A DNA stretch of 44,779 nt from positions 1 to 44,779 of the forward strand of contig VHBK01000009.1 of NCBI GenBank assembly GCA_016872015.1, in the 5' to 3' direction. The translations under genes and the position numbers were made by a program. Within the stretch, counting starts at the first letter, position 1, and every line of letters starts with the position of its first letter. The notes beneath the pieces are model-generated. The model was given only the letters and a program-made list of their open reading frames with translations. It did not search any database and was not told where the DNA came from. This DNA is from Nitrososphaerota archaeon (GTDB lineage Archaea; Thermoproteota; Nitrososphaeria; Nitrososphaerales; Nitrosopumilaceae). Shown piece by piece: positions 8,082-14,752 of this stretch.

Positions 8082-8139
8082 TTCTGGCAAAAATTACCGT
8101 AATCTGGGACAACTCTGTAAAATCGCACTATTATCCCAG

Positions 8140-8149
8140 TCTTTAAATC
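8140..8149 (+). promoter_or_regulatory. TATA box for nadA
   Basis: TCTTTAAATC is centred about 31 nt before the nadA ATG, predicting a very short leader. nadA therefore probably has its own promoter despite following nadX. A 6-bp inverted repeat CTGGGA/TCCCAG (8104-8109 and 8134-8139) lies immediately upstream. Confidence 0.55.
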
Positions 8150-8175
8150 AATAATTCCAATAATGGTATGATCGG

Positions 8176-9111
8176 ATGTTACAAGACAAAATAGCGCAAC
8201 TCAAAAAAGAAAAAGACGTAGTCATACTTGCTCACAATTACCAACTGCCAGAAGTACAGGATGTAGCAGACTTTGTTGGCGATTCACTAGGATTATCAAG
8301 ACAGGCGGCAAAAACTCCGCACAAGACCATTCTATTTTGTGGCGTTCACTTTATGGCAGAGACTGCCGCAATTATTTGCCCTGACAAAAAGGTACTCATT
8401 CCGGATTTGGCTGCTGGCTGCTCACTGGCAGACTCGATAACAGTTGACCAGCTAAGGGACTGGAAAAAGCAACACCAAGGAGCAATTACAGTGGGATATG
8501 TCAATACCTCTGCCGAAGTAAAGTCCGAGCTGGATTATTGTTGTACATCATCAAATGCAGTAAATGTAGTCAAAGCAATTCCTGAAAACCGGGATGTTTT
8601 GTTTTTGCCAGACATGTTCTTGGGCTCGTATGTGGCAAAGATGACTGGAAGAAAAAACATGTACATCTGGGCGGGTGAGTGTCACGTCCATGCAGGAATA
8701 CGATCAGACGACATACACAAACTTCTAGATTCACATGCAAACTCGGAATTGTTGGTTCATCCAGAATGTAGCTGCACATCGCAAATAATGTATGATGTTG
8801 CAGTGGGCGATTACAAGGGCCGCCAAGTCCAGATAATGTCAACTGAAGGCATGATGAACTATGCAAAACAATCTGCTGGGCAGAACTTTGTAGTTGCAAC
8901 AGAAACTGGCATCCTATACAGAATGCAGCAACAAAATCCGGGCAAGAATTTCATTCCTGCATCAAGAGGTGCAGTGTGCCAGTACATGAAAATGATCACA
9001 CTGGACAAGGTGTATTCCGCATTGCTTGAAGAAAAATACGAAGTACGAGTTCCAAAATCTACTGCAGACAAGGCAAGACTGGCTATTGAGCGAATGCTTG
9101 CTATTAGTTAA
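8176..9111 (+). CDS. nadA: Quinolinate synthase
   Basis: NadA is the 4Fe-4S enzyme that forms quinolinate from iminoaspartate and dihydroxyacetone phosphate. The 311 residues are typical in length for the compact archaeal type. Visible motifs are VILAHNYQLPEVQDVADFVGDS, FCGVHFMAETA, and three conserved cluster cysteines. These are in the LAAGCSLAD segment, the WAGECHVH segment and the VHPECSC segment near the C-terminal third. An MSTEGMMNYA motif contributes to the substrate site. It lies between nadX (same strand) and nadC (convergent, overlapping by 4 nt at TTAA), so all of de novo NAD synthesis to NaMN is here. Confidence 0.95.
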   Translation: MLQDKIAQLKKEKDVVILAHNYQLPEVQDVADFVGDSLGLSRQAAKTPHKTILFCGVHFMAETAAIICPDKKVLIPDLAAGCSLADSITVDQLRDWKKQHQGAITVGYVNTSAEVKSELDYCCTSSNAVNVVKAIPENRDVLFLPDMFLGSYVAKMTGRKNMYIWAGECHVHAGIRSDDIHKLLDSHANSELLVHPECSCTSQIMYDVAVGDYKGRQVQIMSTEGMMNYAKQSAGQNFVVATETGILYRMQQQNPGKNFIPASRGAVCQYMKMITLDKVYSALLEEKYEVRVPKSTADKARLAIERMLAIS

Positions 9112-9920
9112 ACTTCTAGACTAAAATCGATTGCTTTAGCAGAATTTGTAATACTGCCAACTGAAATCATGTCTACTCCAGTCTTTGCAAATTCCCTGAT
9201 GTTTTGAATGTTGATTCCACCTGATGCCTCAAGGCGAATGTTCTTTCGCAGGCGCATTCTTTCTAGCTGATTTATTGTCTTTTTTATTAACTCTGGAGAG
9301 AAATTATCTAGCATTATTATTGGAACGCCAAGCGTTGCAGCGAGTATGGCATCAGAGAATGTATCTACTTCAACTTCAAAGACTTTGGCTTTTTTCTTTG
9401 CACGCTTGATCAGCTCCACAATAGAGCCCTCTACGGCAATGTGATTGTCTTTGATCATTATCATGTCTGATAGGGTGACTCGGTGTTTTTTTCCTCCTCC
9501 AATTTCCACTGCCTCTTTGTCAAAAAAACGTAAGCCTGGAGCTGTCTTTCTTGTGGAATAGAGATCTGTTTTCTTGCTGACGCTTTTCACTTGTTTTACA
9601 AGTTGGTTCGTTGCAGTCGCAATTCCACTCATCCTAGATAAGAGATTCAATGCGGTTCGCTCACAGCTAAGAATTGATTTTGCAGGACCAGTAATTTGGA
9701 GTACGACATGATTTGCCTTGACTGACTGGCCATCCCCCCTCATTATTTGTACTCTGCATTTTTTCATTGCAAAGATCTCTTTGGCATATTTTACACCTGC
9801 GATAATTCCATCCTGTCGTGCAATTATTGTGGCAGTGATTTTTTTGTTTGATAAAATTGTACTGGTCACATCGCCTCGGCTAATGTCTTCTGCCAAAAAT
9901 CTGGCAAGTTCTCTATTCAA
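9108..9920 (-). CDS. nadC: Nicotinate-nucleotide pyrophosphorylase (quinolinate phosphoribosyltransferase)
   Basis: NadC converts quinolinate and PRPP to nicotinate mononucleotide, CO2 and PPi. The 270-residue sequence has LAEDISRGDVTS at the N-terminus. The active-site block STRKTAPGLRFFDKEAV is followed by GGGKKHR and IKDNHI. Near the C-terminus EASGGIN and TGVDMISVGSIT form the phosphate-binding end of the barrel. The start is TTG at 9920; the ATG three codons upstream is cut off by an in-frame TGA. The stop overlaps that of nadA, so the NAD genes converge rather than form one operon. Confidence 0.95.
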   Translation of the reverse strand: MNRELARFLAEDISRGDVTSTILSNKKITATIIARQDGIIAGVKYAKEIFAMKKCRVQIMRGDGQSVKANHVVLQITGPAKSILSCERTALNLLSRMSGIATATNQLVKQVKSVSKKTDLYSTRKTAPGLRFFDKEAVEIGGGKKHRVTLSDMIMIKDNHIAVEGSIVELIKRAKKKAKVFEVEVDTFSDAILAATLGVPIIMLDNFSPELIKKTINQLERMRLRKNIRLEASGGINIQNIREFAKTGVDMISVGSITNSAKAIDFSLEV

Positions 9921-9957
9921 TCACACCATGTGGTTTTGCGCCTAAATAGAACCTTTT

Positions 9958-10968
9958 CTATGCTGACTCGGTTTGAATTGCATCTTCGTTCTTGCTCAGG
10001 CTGTTCCACTCGGATTTTTTTGGAATCTTGATGGTAAAAGTTGTTCCCTTGCCGATCACACTAGTAACTGTAATTGTTCCTCCGTGTTGCTCTATGATGT
10101 TTTTGCAGCTGGACAAGCCAAGGCCTGTGCCTATCTGTTTTGTAGTAAATAACGGCTCGAAGATCTTTGAGAGTGTATCATCCGATATGCCAATTCCTGT
10201 GTCTGATACTTTGACTAGAACATTGTTGTTATCTTGTGGATCATCAAAAATTCCTATACTAACCATTCCTTTCTTATTCTCTGATGCCTGTATTGCGTTC
10301 ATTATCAAATTTACAAAAACAATTTCTAATTTTTCAGGATCACAAAATATCTCCTTGTCGTTTTCTGGCAAGTGAATTTCCACATTATCTGGCGTAACTA
10401 TTCTTTCTACTACGTCCTGTAATATCACGCACAATGAATAATCCTTCTTTTTGAGTGGAGATATTCTGACATAATCCATGACATCTTCTAGCTGATGTGA
10501 CATTCGGTATATTGCCCTATCAAGTCTAGTCCATTGCTCTCTTGCTTTATCATCCAGATTCGATTCTAATCTCATTTTCAAAATCTGCGACGTGTTTTGT
10601 ATTACGCTTAGTGGGTTTCTCAAGTCATGTGCCACTCTTGCCGAAAGATTTCCTATTGCAGAGAGCCGCTCTGATTTTAATAGTTCCTGAGTCTTGTTCA
10701 TAATTTCGATTTGTAGCTTGTCTCGTTGATTGGCAAGCTCGCGCTTTGCATTTTCCAATTCTGTCATCTTGACTTGCATTTTGTCTTTCTGGTCTGATAA
10801 TTCATCCTGTGCTTCTTCCAGTCTTGCCATGTTGTCTTGGAGTCTTGTGTTTAGCTCTTCTGCTTTTTCCTTGGATGCTCTGAGCTCTCTAACTTTGTTT
10901 ACTAGAATTTTGATTAACTCTTCACTGGAGAATTCTTTGATGAAAAAGTAGGGGCTATTATCCGACAA
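9958..10968 (-). CDS. Cytosolic coiled-coil sensor histidine kinase
   Basis: The 336-residue kinase lacks membrane segments. After a short helix, residues 25-100 form a coiled coil rich in Glu, Lys and Gln (EELNTRLQDNMARLEEAQDE). The HisKA dimerisation box SARVAHDLRNPLSVI carries the phospho-accepting His near residue 115. The HATPase_c domain has an N-box (NLIMNAIQA), G1 (VSDTGIGI), F-box (FEPLFTT) and G2 (GTGLGLSSCKNI). There is no PAS or other recognisable sensor domain and no adjacent response regulator, so it is an orphan. Start is TTG. It lies downstream of rpo7-spt4 in the same orientation and may be read through from them. Confidence 0.88.
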   Translation of the reverse strand: MSDNSPYFFIKEFSSEELIKILVNKVRELRASKEKAEELNTRLQDNMARLEEAQDELSDQKDKMQVKMTELENAKRELANQRDKLQIEIMNKTQELLKSERLSAIGNLSARVAHDLRNPLSVIQNTSQILKMRLESNLDDKAREQWTRLDRAIYRMSHQLEDVMDYVRISPLKKKDYSLCVILQDVVERIVTPDNVEIHLPENDKEIFCDPEKLEIVFVNLIMNAIQASENKKGMVSIGIFDDPQDNNNVLVKVSDTGIGISDDTLSKIFEPLFTTKQIGTGLGLSSCKNIIEQHGGTITVTSVIGKGTTFTIKIPKKSEWNSLSKNEDAIQTESA

Positions 10969-11034
10969 TACTATTTGGTATTTTTCTTGTTTTCACTAAG
11001 AGCTTGTGTGTGTTTTAAACAAACAAAATATTTC

Positions 11035-11223
11035 TTAGGCGATTTTTAATGCGTACTTGCCCTTCTGGGTAATTCCTAGAGTCTTGGCAATGTGTGAGTT
11101 TTCTGGGTCGCCAATTAGGACTACACCGGTCCAGTCTGGTGTCAGATCAGATGATTTGCAAACTGGACAGACTTTTCCAATAAAAACACACTTGCATTTT
11201 CTGCAAGCCATTTCTTTGACCAT
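11035..11223 (-). CDS. spt4: Transcription elongation factor Spt4 (RNA polymerase subunit E'')
   Basis: A 62-residue zinc-ribbon protein that pairs with Spt5 to raise RNA polymerase processivity. The zinc site is ACRKCKCVFIGKVCPVCKS, with two CxxC pairs, and the Spt4 core LTPDWTGVVLIGDPENSHIA follows. It is directly downstream of rpo7 with no gap (11223/11224), the usual archaeal rpoE-spt4 arrangement. Confidence 0.95.
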   Translation of the reverse strand: MVKEMACRKCKCVFIGKVCPVCKSSDLTPDWTGVVLIGDPENSHIAKTLGITQKGKYALKIA

Positions 11224-11829
11224 TTACTTTTTCACTTCAACTGGTTTCTTTTCTTTCTTTTCTGTTTCTCCGCCGTCTTTGCCAGATTTCTTTATCTCTT
11301 CTGCAATCCAATCTTCAGCGCCCAAAAACGGTTGTCTGCACGTGATTCCAATTTTACCCATTGTTGCTACTTTTCCTAGCGATACTGCGGTGATTCTGGA
11401 ACGAAGTGTAGAGCCGACCCTTAGTGTACGGTTGCTTTGCTTTGCAATGATCATGCCAGATTTTACATCAGATTGTAAATAGTCATCCATTACTTGTGAG
11501 AGATGCAATAGTGCATCGGTTGGACCAATTCTGACAAATGCTCCAAAGTCTGTAATGTCTACAATTTCTCCTAGAACAATTTCTTGTAGTTTTGGAGTAA
11601 ATGTCAATGCCTCAAATTCGACTCGATGGTATGTTCCGCCGTCTCCTGCAATCATTTTTCCCATTTCGTCTACTTTGGAATCCAAAATCATGATAATGTA
11701 ACCGAGTTCTGCGTTAATCATGGACTCGTATTTTTCCTTGAGAATAGCTATTGCTGCCTTTTTTAGAGATGCACCAAACATGCTTGGCGGGATCCTAACA
11801 ACATCCTCTAGGGTCGATATAGAAAACAA
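11224..11829 (-). CDS. rpo7: DNA-directed RNA polymerase subunit Rpo7 (E')
   Basis: Rpo7 forms the stalk of archaeal RNA polymerase with Rpo4. The start is placed at the TTG at 11829, giving 201 residues beginning MFSISTLEDVVRIPPSMFG, which matches the family start. The frame stays open for 42 codons upstream, but that part looks like non-coding DNA. Residues 1-80 form the RNP-like tip. Residues 82-165 form an S1/OB domain with GEIVDITDFGAFVRIGPTDA. A Lys/Glu-rich tail (EKKEKKPVEVKK) closes the protein. spt4 follows at once. Confidence 0.92.
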   Translation of the reverse strand: MFSISTLEDVVRIPPSMFGASLKKAAIAILKEKYESMINAELGYIIMILDSKVDEMGKMIAGDGGTYHRVEFEALTFTPKLQEIVLGEIVDITDFGAFVRIGPTDALLHLSQVMDDYLQSDVKSGMIIAKQSNRTLRVGSTLRSRITAVSLGKVATMGKIGITCRQPFLGAEDWIAEEIKKSGKDGGETEKKEKKPVEVKK

Positions 11830-12030
11830 CTGTGCGAAACTCCATGCGTAGAATTTATGAATCTTTGGGTAACTTTGCAATAATTTTTGTGAATCTTGGC
11901 AAGTAGCTGCCAGATATTGTGTGAATTTTGAATTGATTGGTTTTTGATTTGGCAAAAAATAATTTCCAATTAGGAATACCTAAGCTGTAATTATCTGCAA
12001 AATAATTTCGCTGTTTTGAAAATTGACCTA

Positions 12031-12040
12031 TCTTTAAATA
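12031..12040 (+). promoter_or_regulatory. TATA box for the mrp operon
   Basis: TCTTTAAATA lies with its centre about 27 nt before the ATG at 12063. This predicts leaderless transcription and favours that ATG over the TTG at 12057. Confidence 0.6.
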
Positions 12041-12062
12041 ATGTAAATCAAATTTTTTGTGC

Positions 12063-13142
12063 ATGGTTGGCATTGACCAAGTTCTCACCAAACTTGCTAC
12101 TGTAATTGATCCTGACCTCAAAAAAGACATTGTATCAATGGGCATGATAAAGGATTTAGAATTAAACGAAGGAAATCTCAAATTTACTTTGGAATTAACA
12201 ACCCCCGCATGCCCCTTCAATGACCAAATAGAGCAAGATGTTCGCCGCGCTGTAGGAGAACTGGACGGAATCAAAAATTCCGACATTAAAGTAACTGCCA
12301 AAGTCATGGAAGGACGTGCATTAGATGCAGACGAAGCAATGGCGTCTGTCAAAAACATCATTGGCGTTGCAAGTGGAAAAGGCGGGGTTGGCAAATCAAC
12401 AGTATCATTGAACTTGGCGTTGGCACTTGCCCAGTCTGGCGCAAAAGTCGGACTGCTTGATGCAGACATCTATGGCCCTAGCATTCCTTTGATGCTTGGA
12501 ATGCAAAAAGCGTTCATGGAAGTGGACAACAACAAGCTCCAGCCAGCAGAGATGAATGGCATCAAGGTTGTATCATTTGGTTTCTTTGCAGAACAAGAAC
12601 ACCAAGCTGCAATTTATCGTGGCCCGATTATATCTGGAATACTAAAACAATTTCTAGTTGACACAAACTGGTCAAATCTAGATTATCTAATTGTGGACTT
12701 GCCACCTGGCACTGGTGACATACCACTAACACTTGCACAAACAATTCCAATCACCGGCATACTGGTGGTTACCACCCCACAAGATGTTGCATCAAATGTT
12801 GCAACCAAAGCAATTGGCATGTTCAACAAGCTAAACGTTCCAATCATTGGCGTAATTGAAAACATGAGCTATTTTGTTTGCCCAAAATGCAGCGACAGAC
12901 ACTACATTTTTGGTGAAGGAGGAGCAAAGCGAATCAGCGAAAAATTCAACATTCCATTCATTGGAGAAATTCCACTCAACTCTGGTATAATGGAAGGCTC
13001 AGATAAGGGCAAGCCGGTGATTCTATCGCATCCGACATCTCCTTCCGCCGAAGCAATTCGCGCATCTGCAAAAAATGTCGCAGCCCAATGTAGTATTTTG
13101 GCAGCCAAGCTAAAAGAAGAAATGCAAGGCGCAACTGCATAA
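12063..13142 (+). CDS. Mrp/NBP35-type iron-sulfur cluster carrier ATPase with N-terminal MIP18 (DUF59) domain
   Basis: The protein (359 residues) delivers Fe-S clusters to apo-proteins in the cytosol. Residues 1-85 form a MIP18/DUF59 domain (MVGIDQVLTKLATVIDPDLK; TTPACPFNDQIEQDVR). The P-loop of the deviant Walker A type is GVASGKGGVGKSTVSLNLA near residue 105. LLDADIYGPSIPLMLG and YLIVDLPPGTGD follow. A CPKC pair near residue 277 is the metal/cluster-binding motif of Mrp proteins. The dephospho-CoA kinase gene begins 5 nt after its stop, so they are probably co-transcribed. Confidence 0.93.
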   Translation: MVGIDQVLTKLATVIDPDLKKDIVSMGMIKDLELNEGNLKFTLELTTPACPFNDQIEQDVRRAVGELDGIKNSDIKVTAKVMEGRALDADEAMASVKNIIGVASGKGGVGKSTVSLNLALALAQSGAKVGLLDADIYGPSIPLMLGMQKAFMEVDNNKLQPAEMNGIKVVSFGFFAEQEHQAAIYRGPIISGILKQFLVDTNWSNLDYLIVDLPPGTGDIPLTLAQTIPITGILVVTTPQDVASNVATKAIGMFNKLNVPIIGVIENMSYFVCPKCSDRHYIFGEGGAKRISEKFNIPFIGEIPLNSGIMEGSDKGKPVILSHPTSPSAEAIRASAKNVAAQCSILAAKLKEEMQGATA

Positions 13143-13147
13143 CATCA

Positions 13148-13633
13148 TTGAGATTACCTGATTCTCTTCGCGATGAACTAAAGGTCCCACTTGGATTTTT
13201 GCTCAGAGATACTACCAAAGAAAACATTGTAAAACACATTCCAAATGACTCGTACATCATAACCGTCGGAGATGCGACAACAGAAAAAATGCTGGCGTTT
13301 GGATTTGCACCATCGCTACAGGTAGTGGATGGATATGAAAAAAGGGGAAAAAGAATCCCACCGCAAAGCAACGCCACAAAACTATATTGTGATAATCCAG
13401 CAGCTCAGATAACACAACAAAGCATCGATATAATCAAACAAGCATTTTCCTCAAAGCCCCCAATCCAAATTCTGGTAAATGGGGAAGAAGACTTGCTTGT
13501 AATTCCTGTCTGCATTTTTGCCCCGCAAAACTCTATAGTATTGTACGGCCAGCCAAACGAAGGCCTAGTAATAGTGCCGGTAACACACGAAATTAGAAAT
13601 AAAACAAAAAATCTACTGGATCGTATGATCTAG
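13148..13633 (+). CDS. GTP-dependent dephospho-CoA kinase (DUF359 family)
   Basis: DUF359 proteins are the archaeal GTP-dependent dephospho-CoA kinases that complete CoA synthesis. In this 161-residue protein the family signatures are TVGDATTEKMLAFGFAPSLQ, VVDGYEKRGKR, the NGEEDLLVIPVCIFAP block, and VLYGQPNEGLVIVPV. The start is TTG at 13148, 5 nt after mrp. The putative acidic catalytic residues in VGDATTE, VDG and GEEDLL are all present. Length fits the family. Confidence 0.9.
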   Translation: MRLPDSLRDELKVPLGFLLRDTTKENIVKHIPNDSYIITVGDATTEKMLAFGFAPSLQVVDGYEKRGKRIPPQSNATKLYCDNPAAQITQQSIDIIKQAFSSKPPIQILVNGEEDLLVIPVCIFAPQNSIVLYGQPNEGLVIVPVTHEIRNKTKNLLDRMI

Positions 13634-13734
13634 GGGTATGATGAGACGGTGGCTGTATGATCAGTGATTACACACTACAAACTCTGACCCTTTAATCTCA
13701 AAGTATAGATTATTCCTGTTCTGGTGATTATACA

Positions 13735-14274
13735 ATGACAAAGAATTTCTGGCACGACATTGAAACTGGAATCGACATTCCAGAGATAATCAATGTCGTA
13801 GTGGAAATTCCAAAGGGCTCGCAAAACAAGTACGAATACGACAAAAAACATAACATGATAAAGCTGGACCGAGTCTTGTTCTCACCATTTCACTATCCTG
13901 GTGATTATGGTATTGTTCCGCAGACGTTATCTGATGATGGCGACCCACTAGATGCACTGGTGCTAGTGACAAATCCTACGTTTCCAGGCATACTGATCGA
14001 ATGCAGGCCAATTGGGCTGCTCAAGCTCAAAGACCAAGGCCAATCCGACGACAAAATAATCTGCGTATCTACTACGGATCCGCGATATCTTAATACAAAA
14101 AATGTCACTGATATAGAAGAGCATCACCTAAAGGAGATGGCGCACTTTTTCCAAGTCTACAAGGACTTGGAAGGAAAAAAAGTCGAGGTCCTAGGCTGGG
14201 GTTCTGCAGACACTGCCAAAACAGTAATAATTGAGGCAGTAAAAAACTACAAAAAAATTCTCTCCAAGTATTAA
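13735..14274 (+). CDS. ppa: Soluble inorganic pyrophosphatase (family I)
   Basis: A 179-residue family I PPase that hydrolyses PPi in the cytosol and pulls biosynthetic reactions forward. It has VVVEIPKGSQNKYEYDK, the SPFHYPGDYGIVPQTLSDDG segment, and the metal-binding signature DGDPLDALVL. Downstream acidic and Lys residues occur in the usual spacing. Start is ATG, preceded by an AT-rich stretch (CCTTTAATCTC about 40 nt upstream). A membrane pyrophosphatase gene lies 0.5 kb downstream. Confidence 0.95.
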   Translation: MTKNFWHDIETGIDIPEIINVVVEIPKGSQNKYEYDKKHNMIKLDRVLFSPFHYPGDYGIVPQTLSDDGDPLDALVLVTNPTFPGILIECRPIGLLKLKDQGQSDDKIICVSTTDPRYLNTKNVTDIEEHHLKEMAHFFQVYKDLEGKKVEVLGWGSADTAKTVIIEAVKNYKKILSKY

Positions 14275-14343
14275 GATCTTGAACCAATTTTTGCACAAGA
14301 ATTGACATTGTATGATTTAGTTTGATTCTAAAACAAAGACTGG

Positions 14344-14709
14344 ATGCACCTAGATGATGATCTGCGGCTTGGTATTTTGGAAAAAACTGGGATTTTTTCT
14401 AACAGACTGTCTATCCTAGAGCCAAAGGTACTGATGACATCTAAAGAAGTCCTAGAAATGCCAAAAGAAATGACAATGGGGAGGAGAACTACTGCCTACA
14501 AGTATTATGGGGTCTCTTACATGCAACACAATCTCATTTTTATCAACGTCAAAAAAATACCCGACGAAAAGGCACTGGATGATACCATAGCACACGAACT
14601 TGTGCATCAGAGATTTCCATATTTGGCACATGGCAAAAGATTCAACAAGCTAGTCCGCCAAGTCCTCAGGGGCAAAACCTTTCCACCATACAAAAAGAGA
14701 AAGTCCTAG
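14344..14709 (+). CDS. Small SprT/WLM-like zinc metalloprotease-type protein
   Basis: A 121-residue protein with an HExxH zinc motif, HELVHQRFP, near residue 83. HGKRFNKLVRQVL follows about 12 residues later, supplying the third His as in SprT/WLM gluzincin-like proteins. The N-terminal 75 residues hold a predicted strand/helix lead-in (TTAYKYYGVSYMQHN). There is no signal peptide or membrane span. SprT-like domains of eukaryotes act on DNA-protein crosslinks; whether this minimal protein does so is unknown. It lies between the two pyrophosphatase genes. Confidence 0.72.
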   Translation: MHLDDDLRLGILEKTGIFSNRLSILEPKVLMTSKEVLEMPKEMTMGRRTTAYKYYGVSYMQHNLIFINVKKIPDEKALDDTIAHELVHQRFPYLAHGKRFNKLVRQVLRGKTFPPYKKRKS

Positions 14710-14715
14710 TTTTAT

Positions 14716-14727
14716 GGTTTATATGCC
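14716..14727 (+). promoter_or_regulatory. TATA box for hppA
   Basis: GGTTTATATGCC is a strong archaeal box A centred about 32 nt before the hppA ATG, predicting a leader of only a few bases. Confidence 0.6.
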
Positions 14728-14752
14728 GTATTTTTAGGCAGGCAGTTATATC

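Noticed and set aside
11830-11955. Upstream extension of the rpo7 frame
   Set aside because: The extra 42 residues have no similarity to Rpo7, while the TTG at 11829 gives the family's usual start; the extension overlaps the divergent promoter region.
11855-12469. Long open minus-strand frame across the start of the mrp gene
   Set aside because: It is antisense to the well-supported Mrp protein, is Ser/Thr/Ala-biased, and has no motif; its tail runs into the region upstream of rpo7.
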